A DNA stretch of 14,183 bases from Omnitrophica WOR_2 bacterium RIFCSPLOWO2_12_FULL_51_8 (lineage in GTDB: Bacteria; Omnitrophota; Gorgyraeia; Gygaellales; Profunditerraquicolaceae): contig MHHD01000005.1 in NCBI GenBank assembly GCA_001805895.1, forward strand, positions 1-14,183, given 5' to 3'. Each line of letters begins with the position of its first letter. Positions within the stretch are counted from its first letter, which is position 1. The position numbers and the translations under genes were made by a program. The notes beneath the pieces were generated by a model. It was not told the origin of the DNA. It saw only the letters and a list, made by a program, of their open reading frames with translations, and made no database searches. Shown piece by piece: positions 6,800 to 14,183 of this stretch.

Positions 6800-7795
6800 C
6801 TAATCCCCTAACCGTAATAATGCCTTTACCTCTTTTATCGTCCGGCTGGCTGCTTCTTCCGCCTTTTTCTTCCCCTCGGATAAGATGCCGATAAGAGCGC
6901 TTTTGTCTTCCAAGATGGCTTCTCTCTTCTTGCGTATCGGCCCTAAGAATTTTACCAGGATCTCCGCCATCTCTTTCTTGCATTCCGTACAGCCTATGCG
7001 GGCCGCGCGGCAGGCCGCGTCAATCTCTTTTTTTCTCTGCGGCGCAAAAACCGCGTAATAATTATGCAGGTTGCATTTTTCCGGATGCCCGGGGTCGGAT
7101 AGTCTTACCCGCGCCGGATCGGTAAACATACTCTGGACTTTCTTCCTGATAGTTTCCGCGTCTTCGGAAAGAGAAATATAATTATTGTAACTCTTGCTCA
7201 TCTTCCGGCCGTCCAGCCCCAAGAGGCGCGCCTCTTTAGTCAAAAGCGCCTGCGGCTCCGGGAATAACGTGGATTTATAGAGGTGGTTGAATTTTCTGGC
7301 AATCTGACGGGTAAGCTCTAAGTGCGGCAGTTGGTCTTCTCCCACCGGTACCACCCCGGCCTTATAGAGAAGGATATCCGCGGCCTGCAGCACCGGATAC
7401 CCCAGGAAACCGTAGGTGCTTAAATCGCGGTTCCTAACCTCGCGCAGCTGCTCCTTGTAGGTCGGGCAGCGCTCCAGCGGCCCTAGCGGCGTGATCAGCG
7501 AAAAAAACATGTAAAGTTCCAGGTGCTCCCTGACCTGCGACTGGACAAAAATAGTCGATTTTTTAGGGTCGATGCCGCAGGCCAGCCAGTCCAGGGCGAT
7601 ATCCAGGGTATTGGCCTTTAGGTCAGCCGGATTTTCGTATTCCGACATCAAGGCATGCCAGTCCGCGATCATAAAGAAACAATCGTACTCCTCCTGCAGC
7701 TTTACCCAGTTATCCAGGGCGCCGACCAAATGGCCTAAGTGCAATTTCCCGGTCGGCCTCATCCCGCTTAAGATGCGCTTCTTTAACATAATCAT
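6800..7795 (-). CDS. trpS: Tryptophanyl-tRNA synthetase
   Basis: This class I synthetase charges tRNA-Trp. The 331-residue product has the usual length and order of motifs: SGMRPTGKLHLGHLVGAL (10-26, with HLGH as the HIGH-type motif), ADWHALM (44-50), QVREHLEL, QAADILLYKAG, VGEDQLPHLELTR (151-163) and GRKMSKS (196-202). The start at ATG 7795 has AGGTG a few bases upstream; a second ATG at 7789 would remove only two residues. It sits 24 bases after infB, where rbfA is more commonly found, and 18 bases before scpA. Confidence 0.98.
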   Translation of the reverse strand: MIMLKKRILSGMRPTGKLHLGHLVGALDNWVKLQEEYDCFFMIADWHALMSEYENPADLKANTLDIALDWLACGIDPKKSTIFVQSQVREHLELYMFFSLITPLGPLERCPTYKEQLREVRNRDLSTYGFLGYPVLQAADILLYKAGVVPVGEDQLPHLELTRQIARKFNHLYKSTLFPEPQALLTKEARLLGLDGRKMSKSYNNYISLSEDAETIRKKVQSMFTDPARVRLSDPGHPEKCNLHNYYAVFAPQRKKEIDAACRAARIGCTECKKEMAEILVKFLGPIRKKREAILEDKSALIGILSEGKKKAEEAASRTIKEVKALLRLGD

Positions 7796-7819
7796 CTTTC
7801 ACACCTGTGTAATATTATT

Positions 7820-9697
7820 TTATAATTTACGCGCTATCTTCTCTATCTCATACGCCTCGATGATATCGCCTTCCAGTAACTGGTCAAACCCGGCCAGGGC
7901 CATGCCGCATTCAAAACCTTCGGCCACTTCCCGGACATCATCCTTAAACCGCTTTAAAGAGCTGATCTTGCCCTCAAAGACCGGCTGGCCGTTACGGAGC
8001 AGGCTTACGGAAGCGGAACGGTTGAACTTTCCCTTGGTAACGAAACACCCGGCGACTGTCCCGGCGCGCGATAATTTAAAGACCTTTCGCACCTCCGCCC
8101 TGCCCAGGAAAACCTTTTTAATCTTAGGCTCGAGCATCCCTTCCACCGCGGCCTTAATATCGCTGGCCAGCTCGTAAATAATATTGTAGATCTTGACCTC
8201 CAGCCCTTCCTTGGCCGCCGTCTCCTTGGCCAGCTCATCGCAGGTAACATTGAAGCCCAGGACCAGCGCGTCTGAGGCCATCGCCAATACAGCGTCGGAA
8301 TTATTGATATTGCCCACGCCGGTGTGGATGATATTCAGCTTGATTTCCGAGACATTCAATTTATCCAGGGTATTTTTGATCGCCTCCAACGACCCCTGCA
8401 CATCGGCCTTGATGATCAGCTTCAGGTCTTTGATCTTACCGGCGACGATCTGGGCGTGCAGGTCTTCCAGGCTGATCCTTTTTACTTCCCTGATCTGGGA
8501 CTGCCTTTCTTTCTCCAGACGTGCCTGGGCCAGCTCCTTGGCCTGCTTCTCCTCTTCAATGGCGAAAAATTGTTCTCCCGGTTCGGGAATACCGGAAATC
8601 CCCAGCGCCTCTATCGGCAGCGATGGCCCGGCTGAAACTACCGAAACCCCGCGGTCATTGAACATTGCCCGGACCTTCCCGTAGAAATTCCCGACAATGA
8701 TGTTCTGATTCAAATGCAAAGTCCCGTTCTGCACCAGGAGCGTTACCACCGGCCCCCTGCCCTGGGCCATCTTGGCTTCTATGACTACTCCGCGGGCAAG
8801 CCGATGGGGGTTGCTTTTTAGTTCCAGCATCTGGGCCTCCAGCAGGATCATCTCCAGCAGGTCATCGATGCCTTGCCCGGTCTTCGCCGAAACCGCCACG
8901 GTAATGGTCTTGCCGCCCCAATCCTCGGCAGCCAATCCCAGCTCAGATAATTGTTTTTTCACCCGGTCAATATTTGCCTGCGGCCGGTCTACCTTATTGA
9001 TGGCCACGATGATCGGCACGTTGGCTGCCCGGGCGTGGTCAATCGCCTCCTGGGTCTGAGGCATTACCCCGTCGTCAGCCGCGACCACCAACACCACAAT
9101 ATCCGTAATCCTGGCCCCGCGGGCGCGCATCGCCGTAAAGGCCTCATGCCCCGGGGTATCCAGAAAAGTTATTTCTCCTCCGGGCAGCACCACTCGGTAA
9201 GCGCCGATATGCTGGGTGATCCCGCCGTGCTCGCTTTCGGCAACTTTAGTCTTTCTGATCGCGTCCAACAAGGAAGTCTTGCCGTGGTCAACATGGCCCA
9301 TAAAAGTTACCACCGCAGAGCATGACTTGAGATCTTCCTGCCGGTCCTCTTGCTGATGCGCGCCCAGCACAAGCTCTTCTTTTCCCGGCGCCTTCTTCAC
9401 CCGGCAGCCATATTTCAGGCAGATCTTTTCCGTCTCTGCCTCCCCCAAACTCTGATTGATGCCGGCCATCACTCCTAGGCCCATCAGCATCTTGATAACC
9501 ACCGAGGGTTTCTCCTGCAGGCGCACCGCTAAATCTTTAACGGTAATCGGCAGCTCCAATTCGATCTCTTTTAACGTTACTGCCGGGGCAGCAGGCTTGA
9601 TTTCCTCTTTCTTCCCTGCCTCGGCAACCGCGGGCTTGAGGTCTTCTTTAACCGGGGGTTTAACCTGGGGATTAGGAAAAAGCGGCTCTTTAGCCAA
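7820..9697 (-). CDS. infB: Translation initiation factor IF2, main body (from a possible TTG after an in-frame stop)
   Basis: IF2 is the GTPase that delivers initiator tRNA to the ribosome. Numbered from TTG 9697, this 625-residue part has the N2 domain ([20 protein letters not shown], 52-71, onward) and a full G domain with G1 GHVDHGKT (134-141), G2 [11 protein letters not shown]3 DTPGHE (180-185), G4 NKVD (234-237) and G5 SAKTGQG (270-276). Domains II, III and the C-terminal tRNA-binding domain follow, ending [15 protein letters not shown] and [10 protein letters not shown]. The frame continues upstream 20 codons to TAA (9758-9760), and beyond it is the lysine-rich N-terminal segment in the same frame. 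The TTG at 9697 has only a weak site (AGGG). IF2 from the nusA-coupled start would be about 725 residues. Either the TAA is a sequence error or variant, or IF2 is made from an internal start, as the shorter E. coli isoforms are. The core is intact. Confidence 0.95.
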   Translation of the reverse strand: MAKEPLFPNPQVKPPVKEDLKPAVAEAGKKEEIKPAAPAVTLKEIELELPITVKDLAVRLQEKPSVVIKMLMGLGVMAGINQSLGEAETEKICLKYGCRVKKAPGKEELVLGAHQQEDRQEDLKSCSAVVTFMGHVDHGKTSLLDAIRKTKVAESEHGGITQHIGAYRVVLPGGEITFLDTPGHEAFTAMRARGARITDIVVLVVAADDGVMPQTQEAIDHARAANVPIIVAINKVDRPQANIDRVKKQLSELGLAAEDWGGKTITVAVSAKTGQGIDDLLEMILLEAQMLELKSNPHRLARGVVIEAKMAQGRGPVVTLLVQNGTLHLNQNIIVGNFYGKVRAMFNDRGVSVVSAGPSLPIEALGISGIPEPGEQFFAIEEEKQAKELAQARLEKERQSQIREVKRISLEDLHAQIVAGKIKDLKLIIKADVQGSLEAIKNTLDKLNVSEIKLNIIHTGVGNINNSDAVLAMASDALVLGFNVTCDELAKETAAKEGLEVKIYNIIYELASDIKAAVEGMLEPKIKKVFLGRAEVRKVFKLSRAGTVAGCFVTKGKFNRSASVSLLRNGQPVFEGKISSLKRFKDDVREVAEGFECGMALAGFDQLLEGDIIEAYEIEKIARKL

Positions 9698-9757
9698 GGC
9701 TGCCCTGGGCGCTTCCGCTATCTTTACCGGCTTGACCTCGGCTGCCTGAGGTTTAGT

Positions 9758-9997
9758 TTATACTTTAGGCGCGGCTGCCGGCTTGACCAATGGCTGCGCT
9801 GGCGCCGCCGCTAATTTTATTTTTTTCGCTGCGGGCTTAGATTTCGCGGGAAGAAGTTTTTTAACTCCGGGCTTAACCTTGGGTCTTTTTACCGCTGGTT
9901 TTGCCTTGACGGCCTTAATTGACGGTTTCTTTAACTTGGCTTCCTTTTTGAGCGCAACTTTAGTTTTCCTTACTTTTTTTGTCATCACTTTCCTCAT
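9758..9997 (-). CDS. infB: N-terminal segment of IF2, cut off by an in-frame TAA
   Basis: This 79-codon segment is in exactly the same frame as the IF2 body (starts 300 bases apart) and joins it but for one ochre codon. It is Lys/Ala/Pro-rich (many KPAxK-like units), as is typical of the poorly conserved IF2 N1 region, and the text after the TAA (TKPQAAEVKPVK) continues the same composition. The ATG at 9997 overlaps the nusA TGA (ATGA). A second ATG at 9985 has a better site, GAGGAAA ending a few bases upstream, and may be the true start. I read this as the lost 5' end of infB, not a separate histone-like gene. A one-base change in TAA (for example to AAA or CAA) would restore a full-length IF2. 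Confidence 0.85.
   Translation of the reverse strand: MRKVMTKKVRKTKVALKKEAKLKKPSIKAVKAKPAVKRPKVKPGVKKLLPAKSKPAAKKIKLAAAPAQPLVKPAAAPKV
9991..9995 (-). promoter_or_regulatory. Ribosome binding site for the infB 5' end
   Basis: Minus-strand GAGGA, inside the nusA stop region, lies 5 bases before the second ATG (9983-9985). It favours that ATG over the one at 9997, which has AAGGA immediately against it. Confidence 0.5.
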
Positions 9998-11256
9998 TCC
10001 TTCAGCTTCTTCGCTTCCGCAATCAGTTTCTGCGCCTTTTTCTGACCGAGGCCTTTAACCTTAGTCAATGCCTCGGCGCTGGACTTCGCCAGGCCATCTA
10101 CGGATTTAATCCCTGCGGCCTTCAGGCATGCGATGGTTTTTTCTCCCACGCCGGGGAGGCTGGCTAAGGAAACCTTTTCCTTAACTTCCTTAACCGGCTT
10201 CTTTACCGCCTTGGCTTTAGCCGCCCTCTTTTTCTTTGCCGGCTCTTCTTCCGGCGCGGCTTCTTTTGCTGCGGCGGCTGCCGCTTCCTGTTTAGCCCTG
10301 GCCTCTTCCTCTTCGATCGTGGCCTTGGTACGGATATCCAATTCCCAGCCGGTCAACCTGGAGGCCAGCCGGACATTCTGCCCGTGTTTGCCGATCGCCA
10401 GCGACAGCTGGTCATCCGCCACGATCACCGTGGCCTTCTGCCGGTCCTTGTCCAATTTAATCTCCGAGACTTCCGCCGGGGAAAGCGCGGCCTTGATGTA
10501 CTCCCGGATGTCTTCGCTGTAGCGCACGATGTCGATCTTCTCGCCCTGCAGTTCGTTGACGATGTTCCTTACCCGGTTTCCCCGCATCCCGACGCAGGCG
10601 CCCACCGAATCCACCTTTTCATTCTTTGACCAGACGGCAATCTTGGTGCGCTCTCCGGGCTGGCGGGAGATGGATTTTATCTCCACTATGCCTTCGTAAA
10701 TCTCCGGCACTTCCAGCTCAAAAAGCTTGCGCACTAAATTAGGGTGGGCGCGGGAAAGCATAATCTGCGGCCCCTTCACCTCTTTTCTCACTTCCGCCAC
10801 ATACGCGCGGATGCGCTGGCCCTGCCTGAATTCCTCGCGCGGGGACTGTTCGCGTTTCAGGAGCATGCCTTCCGCCTTGCCTAAAAGGTCAACGATGATA
10901 TTGCCTTTTTCAAAACGGTAAACCGTGCCGCTGGTAATCTCGCCGACCCGGCCCTGGAATTCGTTAAAGACTACGTCTTTTTCGGCTTCGCGCAGTTTCT
11001 GAATAATTACCTGCCGGGCAGTGGAAGCGGCGATACGGCCGAAATCAATTGAGGTGATTTCCTGATCGTTCCGGGAGGCGGTGATCTTGCCGCTCTCGGG
11101 ATCAAGCCTTACCTTCAGCTCTTCGTCGGGCTTGATATCCACCACCTTCCTGGTGGCGCTCAACAGCGCGCTCTCCACCGCCGCAATGAGCACTTCCTTT
11201 TTAATCCCCTTCTCCCTTTCTATCTGCTCAATAATGGCTATCAATTCCTGGCTCAT
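9994..11256 (-). CDS. nusA: Transcription termination/antitermination factor NusA
   Basis: NusA binds RNA polymerase and nascent RNA and controls pausing, termination and antitermination. The 420-residue product has the N-terminal polymerase-binding domain (1-100), S1 (about 103-170, QGRVGEITSGTVYRFEKGNIIVDL), KH1 with GACVGMRGNRVRNI (219-232), and KH2 with LAIGKHGQNVRLASRLTGWELDI (286-308). A Glu/Ala/Lys-rich linker (313-362) leads to a C-terminal helix-hairpin-helix unit with LASLPGVGEKTIACLKAAGIKSVDGLA and KGLGQKKAQKLI. The ATG at 11256 has GGAG 7 bases upstream, in the 13-base gap after rimP. The stop overlaps the infB start. The position between rimP and infB is the classic bacterial order. 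Confidence 0.98.
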   Translation of the reverse strand: MSQELIAIIEQIEREKGIKKEVLIAAVESALLSATRKVVDIKPDEELKVRLDPESGKITASRNDQEITSIDFGRIAASTARQVIIQKLREAEKDVVFNEFQGRVGEITSGTVYRFEKGNIIVDLLGKAEGMLLKREQSPREEFRQGQRIRAYVAEVRKEVKGPQIMLSRAHPNLVRKLFELEVPEIYEGIVEIKSISRQPGERTKIAVWSKNEKVDSVGACVGMRGNRVRNIVNELQGEKIDIVRYSEDIREYIKAALSPAEVSEIKLDKDRQKATVIVADDQLSLAIGKHGQNVRLASRLTGWELDIRTKATIEEEEARAKQEAAAAAAKEAAPEEEPAKKKRAAKAKAVKKPVKEVKEKVSLASLPGVGEKTIACLKAAGIKSVDGLAKSSAEALTKVKGLGQKKAQKLIAEAKKLKE

Positions 11257-11269
11257 TTTAAGTCTCCAT

Positions 11270-11734
11270 TCAACTCATTATTTGCTTTGCCTGGGCGATT
11301 TCGGCAATCGGCACGCCGATGGCCCTTCCCCCGTTATCTTCGATAAAAACAGACTCTCCCTCTATCTTTTTAATTATTCCATCGAATTCCCACCTGCCGT
11401 CTACCGGGGTATTCAGGAAGATCCTGACTTTCCTGTTTAGGCAGCGTAAGAAGTCGCCCCTGACCTTCAAGGGGCGGTCAATCCCGGGTGAAGAAACCTC
11501 TAAAATATATTGCTGCTGCAAAATATTTTTTTCATCCAGCAGCAAACCGATCTGGCGGTTTAAGGCGGCGCACTCGCCGATCGAGATGCCGCCTTCGGGA
11601 TAATCTACCAGCAGACGGACTGCCAGATCCCTGCCTTCGCAGCGGCAGGAGATATCCACCAACTCCACCTGTCTGGCTTTTAAAAAATCCGTCAGCAGAT
11701 CTCTGAGCTTGGCGATGATTATTTCCCTATCCAT
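11270..11734 (-). CDS. rimP: Ribosome maturation factor RimP
   Basis: RimP helps assemble the 30S subunit. The 154-residue product has the family's N-terminal alpha/beta domain with VELVDISCRCEGRDLAVRLLVD (23-44), a GGISIGECAALNRQIGLLLDE segment, and the signature YILEVSSPGIDRPLK (76-90). A small SH3-like C-terminal domain (GIIKKIEGESVFIEDNGG) follows. The ATG at 11734 overlaps the 3' end of proS by 8 bases, with GGGGGA upstream. It is followed by nusA after 13 bases. Length and context are typical. Confidence 0.97.
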   Translation of the reverse strand: MDREIIIAKLRDLLTDFLKARQVELVDISCRCEGRDLAVRLLVDYPEGGISIGECAALNRQIGLLLDEKNILQQQYILEVSSPGIDRPLKVRGDFLRCLNRKVRIFLNTPVDGRWEFDGIIKKIEGESVFIEDNGGRAIGVPIAEIAQAKQIMS

Positions 11735-12983
11735 TCAAGATCCCCCTGATCTCCCGCAGGGCTTCTTCCTTCGGCTTAACGATTAATTTATTCCCCCGGC
11801 GCACCTTTATTTCCACGACCTGGTCCTGCAGGGCCTTCTTGCCGATGATCGCCTGCAGCGGTATCCCCACCAGGTCAGCGTCTTTGAATTTTACCCCGGG
11901 GCGCTCGTCGCGGTCGTCAAAAAGCGCGGCGATGCCTCCGGCAGCCAGCTCCCGGTAAAAATTATCGGCTAAATCGCGGATTTTTTCATCGCCCGAATCC
12001 AGGGCCAGGACTATCACCTGGTATGGCGCGACCTCCTGCGGCCAGATGATCCCCGCCGCATCGTGGTTCTGCTCGATGACCGCGGCAATCAACCGGGAAA
12101 CCCCGATGCCGTAGCAGCCCATGATCATCGGCTGCAATTTTCCTTTTTCATCCAGAAAATCCGCGCCCAGCGCCTTGCTGTATTTCGTGCCCAGTTTAAA
12201 GATATGCCCCACCTCGATACAATTAAGCCGCTCCATTTTGGCGCCGCAGCGCGGGCAGGCTTCCATTTCCGCGCCCGGGGCCTGGTAAGCCTTGGCCTGC
12301 CCGCATCCGGGGCAGGATAAAACTACGTCTTCGCCGTCCTTGGCCGGCGCCATAAATTCGTGGGAAAAACTCCCTCCCATCACTCCGGGGTCGGCTTCGG
12401 TAACTAAGATCTCCAGGCCGCAGCTTTTAAAAATCCGCAGGTACGCCTCGTGCATCTCCCGGTAACTCTTGTCTAAGCCCGCTTCGTCGCGGTCAAAACT
12501 ATAGGCGTCCTTCATGATGAATTCGCATCCCCGGATCAGGCCGAAACGCGGCCGGATCTCGTCGCGGAATTTTGTCTGGATCTGATAAAGCGCCAGGGGC
12601 AGCTGTTTATAACTGGCGACGTGGTTTTTCACCAGGTCGGTGATCACTTCTTCGTGGGTAGGGCCTAAACAGACTTTGCGCCCCCGGCGGTCGGTAAACC
12701 TGACCATTATCTCGGCCAGGTCCTTATCACGGCCGCTCTTCTGCCAGAGTTCCAGCGGCTGCCAGGCCGGCAGCAGCACTTCCGCCGCCAGGCAGGAATC
12801 CATCTCCCGGCGGATGATCTTCTCTATGTGATTCAGCGCCCGCAGGCCCAAAGGCAGGTACGAGTAAACTCCAGCCATCAGCATGCGCACCAGCCCGGCG
12901 CGCAGCAGCAGCTGGTGGCTGACGGTCTCTGCCTCCTGGGGAATTTCTTTTAAGGTCGGGATGAAGGTCTTAGTCCAGAGCAT
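11727..12983 (-). CDS. proS: Prolyl-tRNA synthetase, short form without the INS editing domain
   Basis: This class II synthetase charges tRNA-Pro. The 418-residue product begins with the bacterial-type TFIPTLKEIPQEAETVSHQLLLRAG. It has motif 1 (AGVYSYLPLGLRALNHIE), GPTHEEV (107-113), motif 2 TKFRDEIRPRFGLIRGCEF (137-155) and motif 3 MGCYGIGVSRLIAA (288-301), then the anticodon-binding domain from about 320. Bacterial ProRS is usually about 570 residues, with an editing insertion (INS) of about 180 between motifs 2 and 3. Here SHEFMAPAKDGEDVVLSCPGCG runs, after about 15 residues, into CPRCGAKMERLNCIEVGHIFKLGTKYS, so INS is missing. Its flanking Cys pairs (224/227, 243/246) remain and may form a small zinc knuckle. 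Cys153 replaces an Arg often found there. The ATG is 6 bases after the cpaF-like stop. Confidence 0.97.
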   Translation of the reverse strand: MLWTKTFIPTLKEIPQEAETVSHQLLLRAGLVRMLMAGVYSYLPLGLRALNHIEKIIRREMDSCLAAEVLLPAWQPLELWQKSGRDKDLAEIMVRFTDRRGRKVCLGPTHEEVITDLVKNHVASYKQLPLALYQIQTKFRDEIRPRFGLIRGCEFIMKDAYSFDRDEAGLDKSYREMHEAYLRIFKSCGLEILVTEADPGVMGGSFSHEFMAPAKDGEDVVLSCPGCGQAKAYQAPGAEMEACPRCGAKMERLNCIEVGHIFKLGTKYSKALGADFLDEKGKLQPMIMGCYGIGVSRLIAAVIEQNHDAAGIIWPQEVAPYQVIVLALDSGDEKIRDLADNFYRELAAGGIAALFDDRDERPGVKFKDADLVGIPLQAIIGKKALQDQVVEIKVRRGNKLIVKPKEEALREIRGILNG

Positions 12984-12989
12984 TTCTAT

Positions 12990-14183
12990 TTAATCCTGCT
13001 TAAATATCTCCTTGTTTAAATTAACATCTCGCTTGGCAAACAACGGATAGAATACAGGGATTATCCCCGTCGCCTTCCAGCTCCCCTTAACCTTGCCTGC
13101 GGCATCTATCCCTTCCTGGTCATAGAGGAAAATATCCTCGCAGGCTGCCTGCGCGTCTTTGAGCCCGTTGACCTGAGTAATATAGGTGATCTTACGCGAA
13201 CCGTCGGCCAACTGCTCCTCATGCACGATGACATTCACCGCCGCGGCGATCAAGCGGTGAATGGCCTCTACGTTGATCGGCATGCCGGAAGTCAGAATCA
13301 TCGCCTCTAAGCGGTAGATTACTTCCTGGGGGGAGCTAGCATGCAGCAGGGTCAAGGCCCCGGTATGGCCGGAACAGACCGCCTGCAGCATATCAAAGGC
13401 CTCCTTGCCCCTGATCTCGCCGACAATGATGCGGTCCGGCCGCATGCGCAGGGAGTTTAAGAAAAGTTCGCGGATGCCCACTTCGCCCCTGCCTTCGATA
13501 GTCGGATGCCGCGTCTCCAGCCTGACCACGTGCCTCTGGTTTAAGTTCAGCTCCGCCGTATCCTCAATCGTGATGATCCGCTCGTCTGCATTAATATAGG
13601 AAGAGAGCACGTTCAGGGTAGTAGTCTTGCCTGCGCCGGTAGCGCCGGAAAAAATAATATTGATTTTCGCCTTCACGCAAGCCACCAGAAAATCACGCAT
13701 CCGGTTATCCAACGTGCCCAGCTTGATCAAATCCTCGGCAGTGCGGATACTTTTGAGGAATTTACGGATGGTGACTACCGGGCCGTCTAAGGAGAGCGGC
13801 GGGATAATAATATTCACCCGCGAGCCGTCCTGCAGGGCAATCTCGGTATAGGGAAAGGCCTCATCCACGCGGCGGCGGGTAGGCTCAAGGAACTTGTAGA
13901 TTACCTGCATCAGCTGCTGTTCGCTCTCGAAGGCAATGCCGGCCGGCTCCATCTTGCCGTGGCGTTCCACAAAGATGCTGCCCGGACCGTTCACCATAAT
14001 CTCAGTTACCTGCGGGTCGCGCAAAAATTGCTCCAGCGGGCCGAAGCCGGCGACTTCATCCACCAGCTCAGCGATAAGCTTCTCTTTTATCTCCGGTGTC
14101 AGACGGATATCGTCGCTGCGGATGATATTTTCCAGGATGATCCCCGCGCGCTCTTTTAAGGCCGCGATATCTTTTTCCTCAAT
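12990..14183 (-). CDS. cpaF: CpaF/TadA-type secretion or pilus ATPase, 5' end outside window
   Basis: This is a hexameric ATPase of the type II/IV secretion superfamily, CpaF/TadA branch, which powers assembly of tight-adherence (Flp) pili or related secretion. It is cytoplasmic and works with TadB/TadC-type membrane proteins. The frame is open for 40 codons upstream of the GTG at 14063, to the window edge, so the start is not visible. Motifs are GFGPLEQFLRDPQVTEIMVNGP, the F-VDEAFPYTEIALQDGSRVN region, VTIRKF, Walker A GATGAGKTTT, the Asp box ITIEDTAEL, Walker B RMRPDRIIVGEIRG, and the His box SGHTGALTLLHASS. A C-terminal tail of about 60 residues follows. Its stop is 6 bases before proS. 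No pilin or tad partner is in the window, so the choice between pilus and secretion is open. Confidence 0.95.
   Translation of the reverse strand: MEEKDIAALKERAGIILENIIRSDDIRLTPEIKEKLIAELVDEVAGFGPLEQFLRDPQVTEIMVNGPGSIFVERHGKMEPAGIAFESEQQLMQVIYKFLEPTRRRVDEAFPYTEIALQDGSRVNIIIPPLSLDGPVVTIRKFLKSIRTAEDLIKLGTLDNRMRDFLVACVKAKINIIFSGATGAGKTTTLNVLSSYINADERIITIEDTAELNLNQRHVVRLETRHPTIEGRGEVGIRELFLNSLRMRPDRIIVGEIRGKEAFDMLQAVCSGHTGALTLLHASSPQEVIYRLEAMILTSGMPINVEAIHRLIAAAVNVIVHEEQLADGSRKITYITQVNGLKDAQAACEDIFLYDQEGIDAAGKVKGSWKATGIIPVFYPLFAKRDVNLNKEIFKQD

Noticed and set aside
8193..8684. 163-codon plus-strand ORF
   Set aside because: It is antisense to the conserved C-terminal half of IF2 and shows no family features.
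9758..9760. Reassignment of TAA to a sense codon in this organism
   Set aside because: TAA ends cpaF, infB, ruvB, queH and queA at the expected places, and TGA and TAG also end genes here.
9758..9997. A separate histone H1/HC2-like lysine-rich small protein
   Set aside because: It is in the same frame as IF2, begins at the nusA-coupled start, and its composition continues past the TAA into infB. The simplest reading is the IF2 N1 region.
12990..14063. GTG at 14063 as the start of the CpaF-like gene
   Set aside because: The frame is open for 40 further codons to the window edge with CpaF-like text (KEKLIAELVDEV), so the gene is cut by the window, not started there.

Overview
All recognisable genes lie on the minus strand, so transcription runs from the right edge to the left edge. 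The window is a dense block of bacterial housekeeping genes. Most neighbours overlap (several ATGA stop/start overlaps) or are separated by fewer than 25 bases. The only real gap is 142 bases, at 3886-4027. All three stop codons are used as gene ends: TAA for cpaF, infB, ruvB, queH and queA; TGA for rimP, nusA, scpA and two others; TAG for proS, trpS and one hypothetical gene. The code is therefore standard. The mix of a CpaF/TadA ATPase, a short-form ProRS, a nusA-infB cluster followed by trpS, scpA and ruvB, and several Sec signal peptides suggests a Gram-negative-type bacterium. A candidate-phylum lineage such as Omnitrophota is my guess from gene order and protein character; no 16S or marker comparison was possible.

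Right block, in transcription order (14183 to 4028): a secretion/pilus ATPase open at the window edge (cpaF-like), prolyl-tRNA synthetase (proS), ribosome maturation factor (rimP), transcription factor NusA, initiation factor IF2 (infB), tryptophanyl-tRNA synthetase (trpS), the condensin partner ScpA, the Holliday-junction motor RuvB, and an unrecognised secreted protein. This looks like one long operon for translation, transcription and chromosome maintenance. The infB gene is split: its lysine/alanine/proline-rich N-terminal segment (9758-9997) is in the same frame as the main IF2 body (7820-9697) but is separated from it by a single TAA codon.

The 142-base gap at 3886-4027 holds a REP-like inverted repeat that supplies the stop codon of the secreted protein, a small hairpin, and a perfect 18-base palindrome just upstream of queH.

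Left block (3885 to 1): queH, a small DUF2905 membrane protein, a secreted glycosyl-hydrolase-like (GHL10) protein, queA and tgt (open at the left edge). QueH, QueA and Tgt carry out the last steps of queuosine tRNA modification: base exchange, ribosyl transfer and epoxide reduction. The tgt gene carries an in-frame 65-base inverted array of 7-base units. It lengthens one linker of the enzyme and looks like a palindromic element inserted inside a conserved gene.

No defence system, CRISPR array, complete transposon or new multi-gene system was found. The points most worth a second look are the heptad hairpin inside tgt, the ochre codon inside infB, the two palindromic structures in the 142-base gap, and the ProRS without its editing domain.
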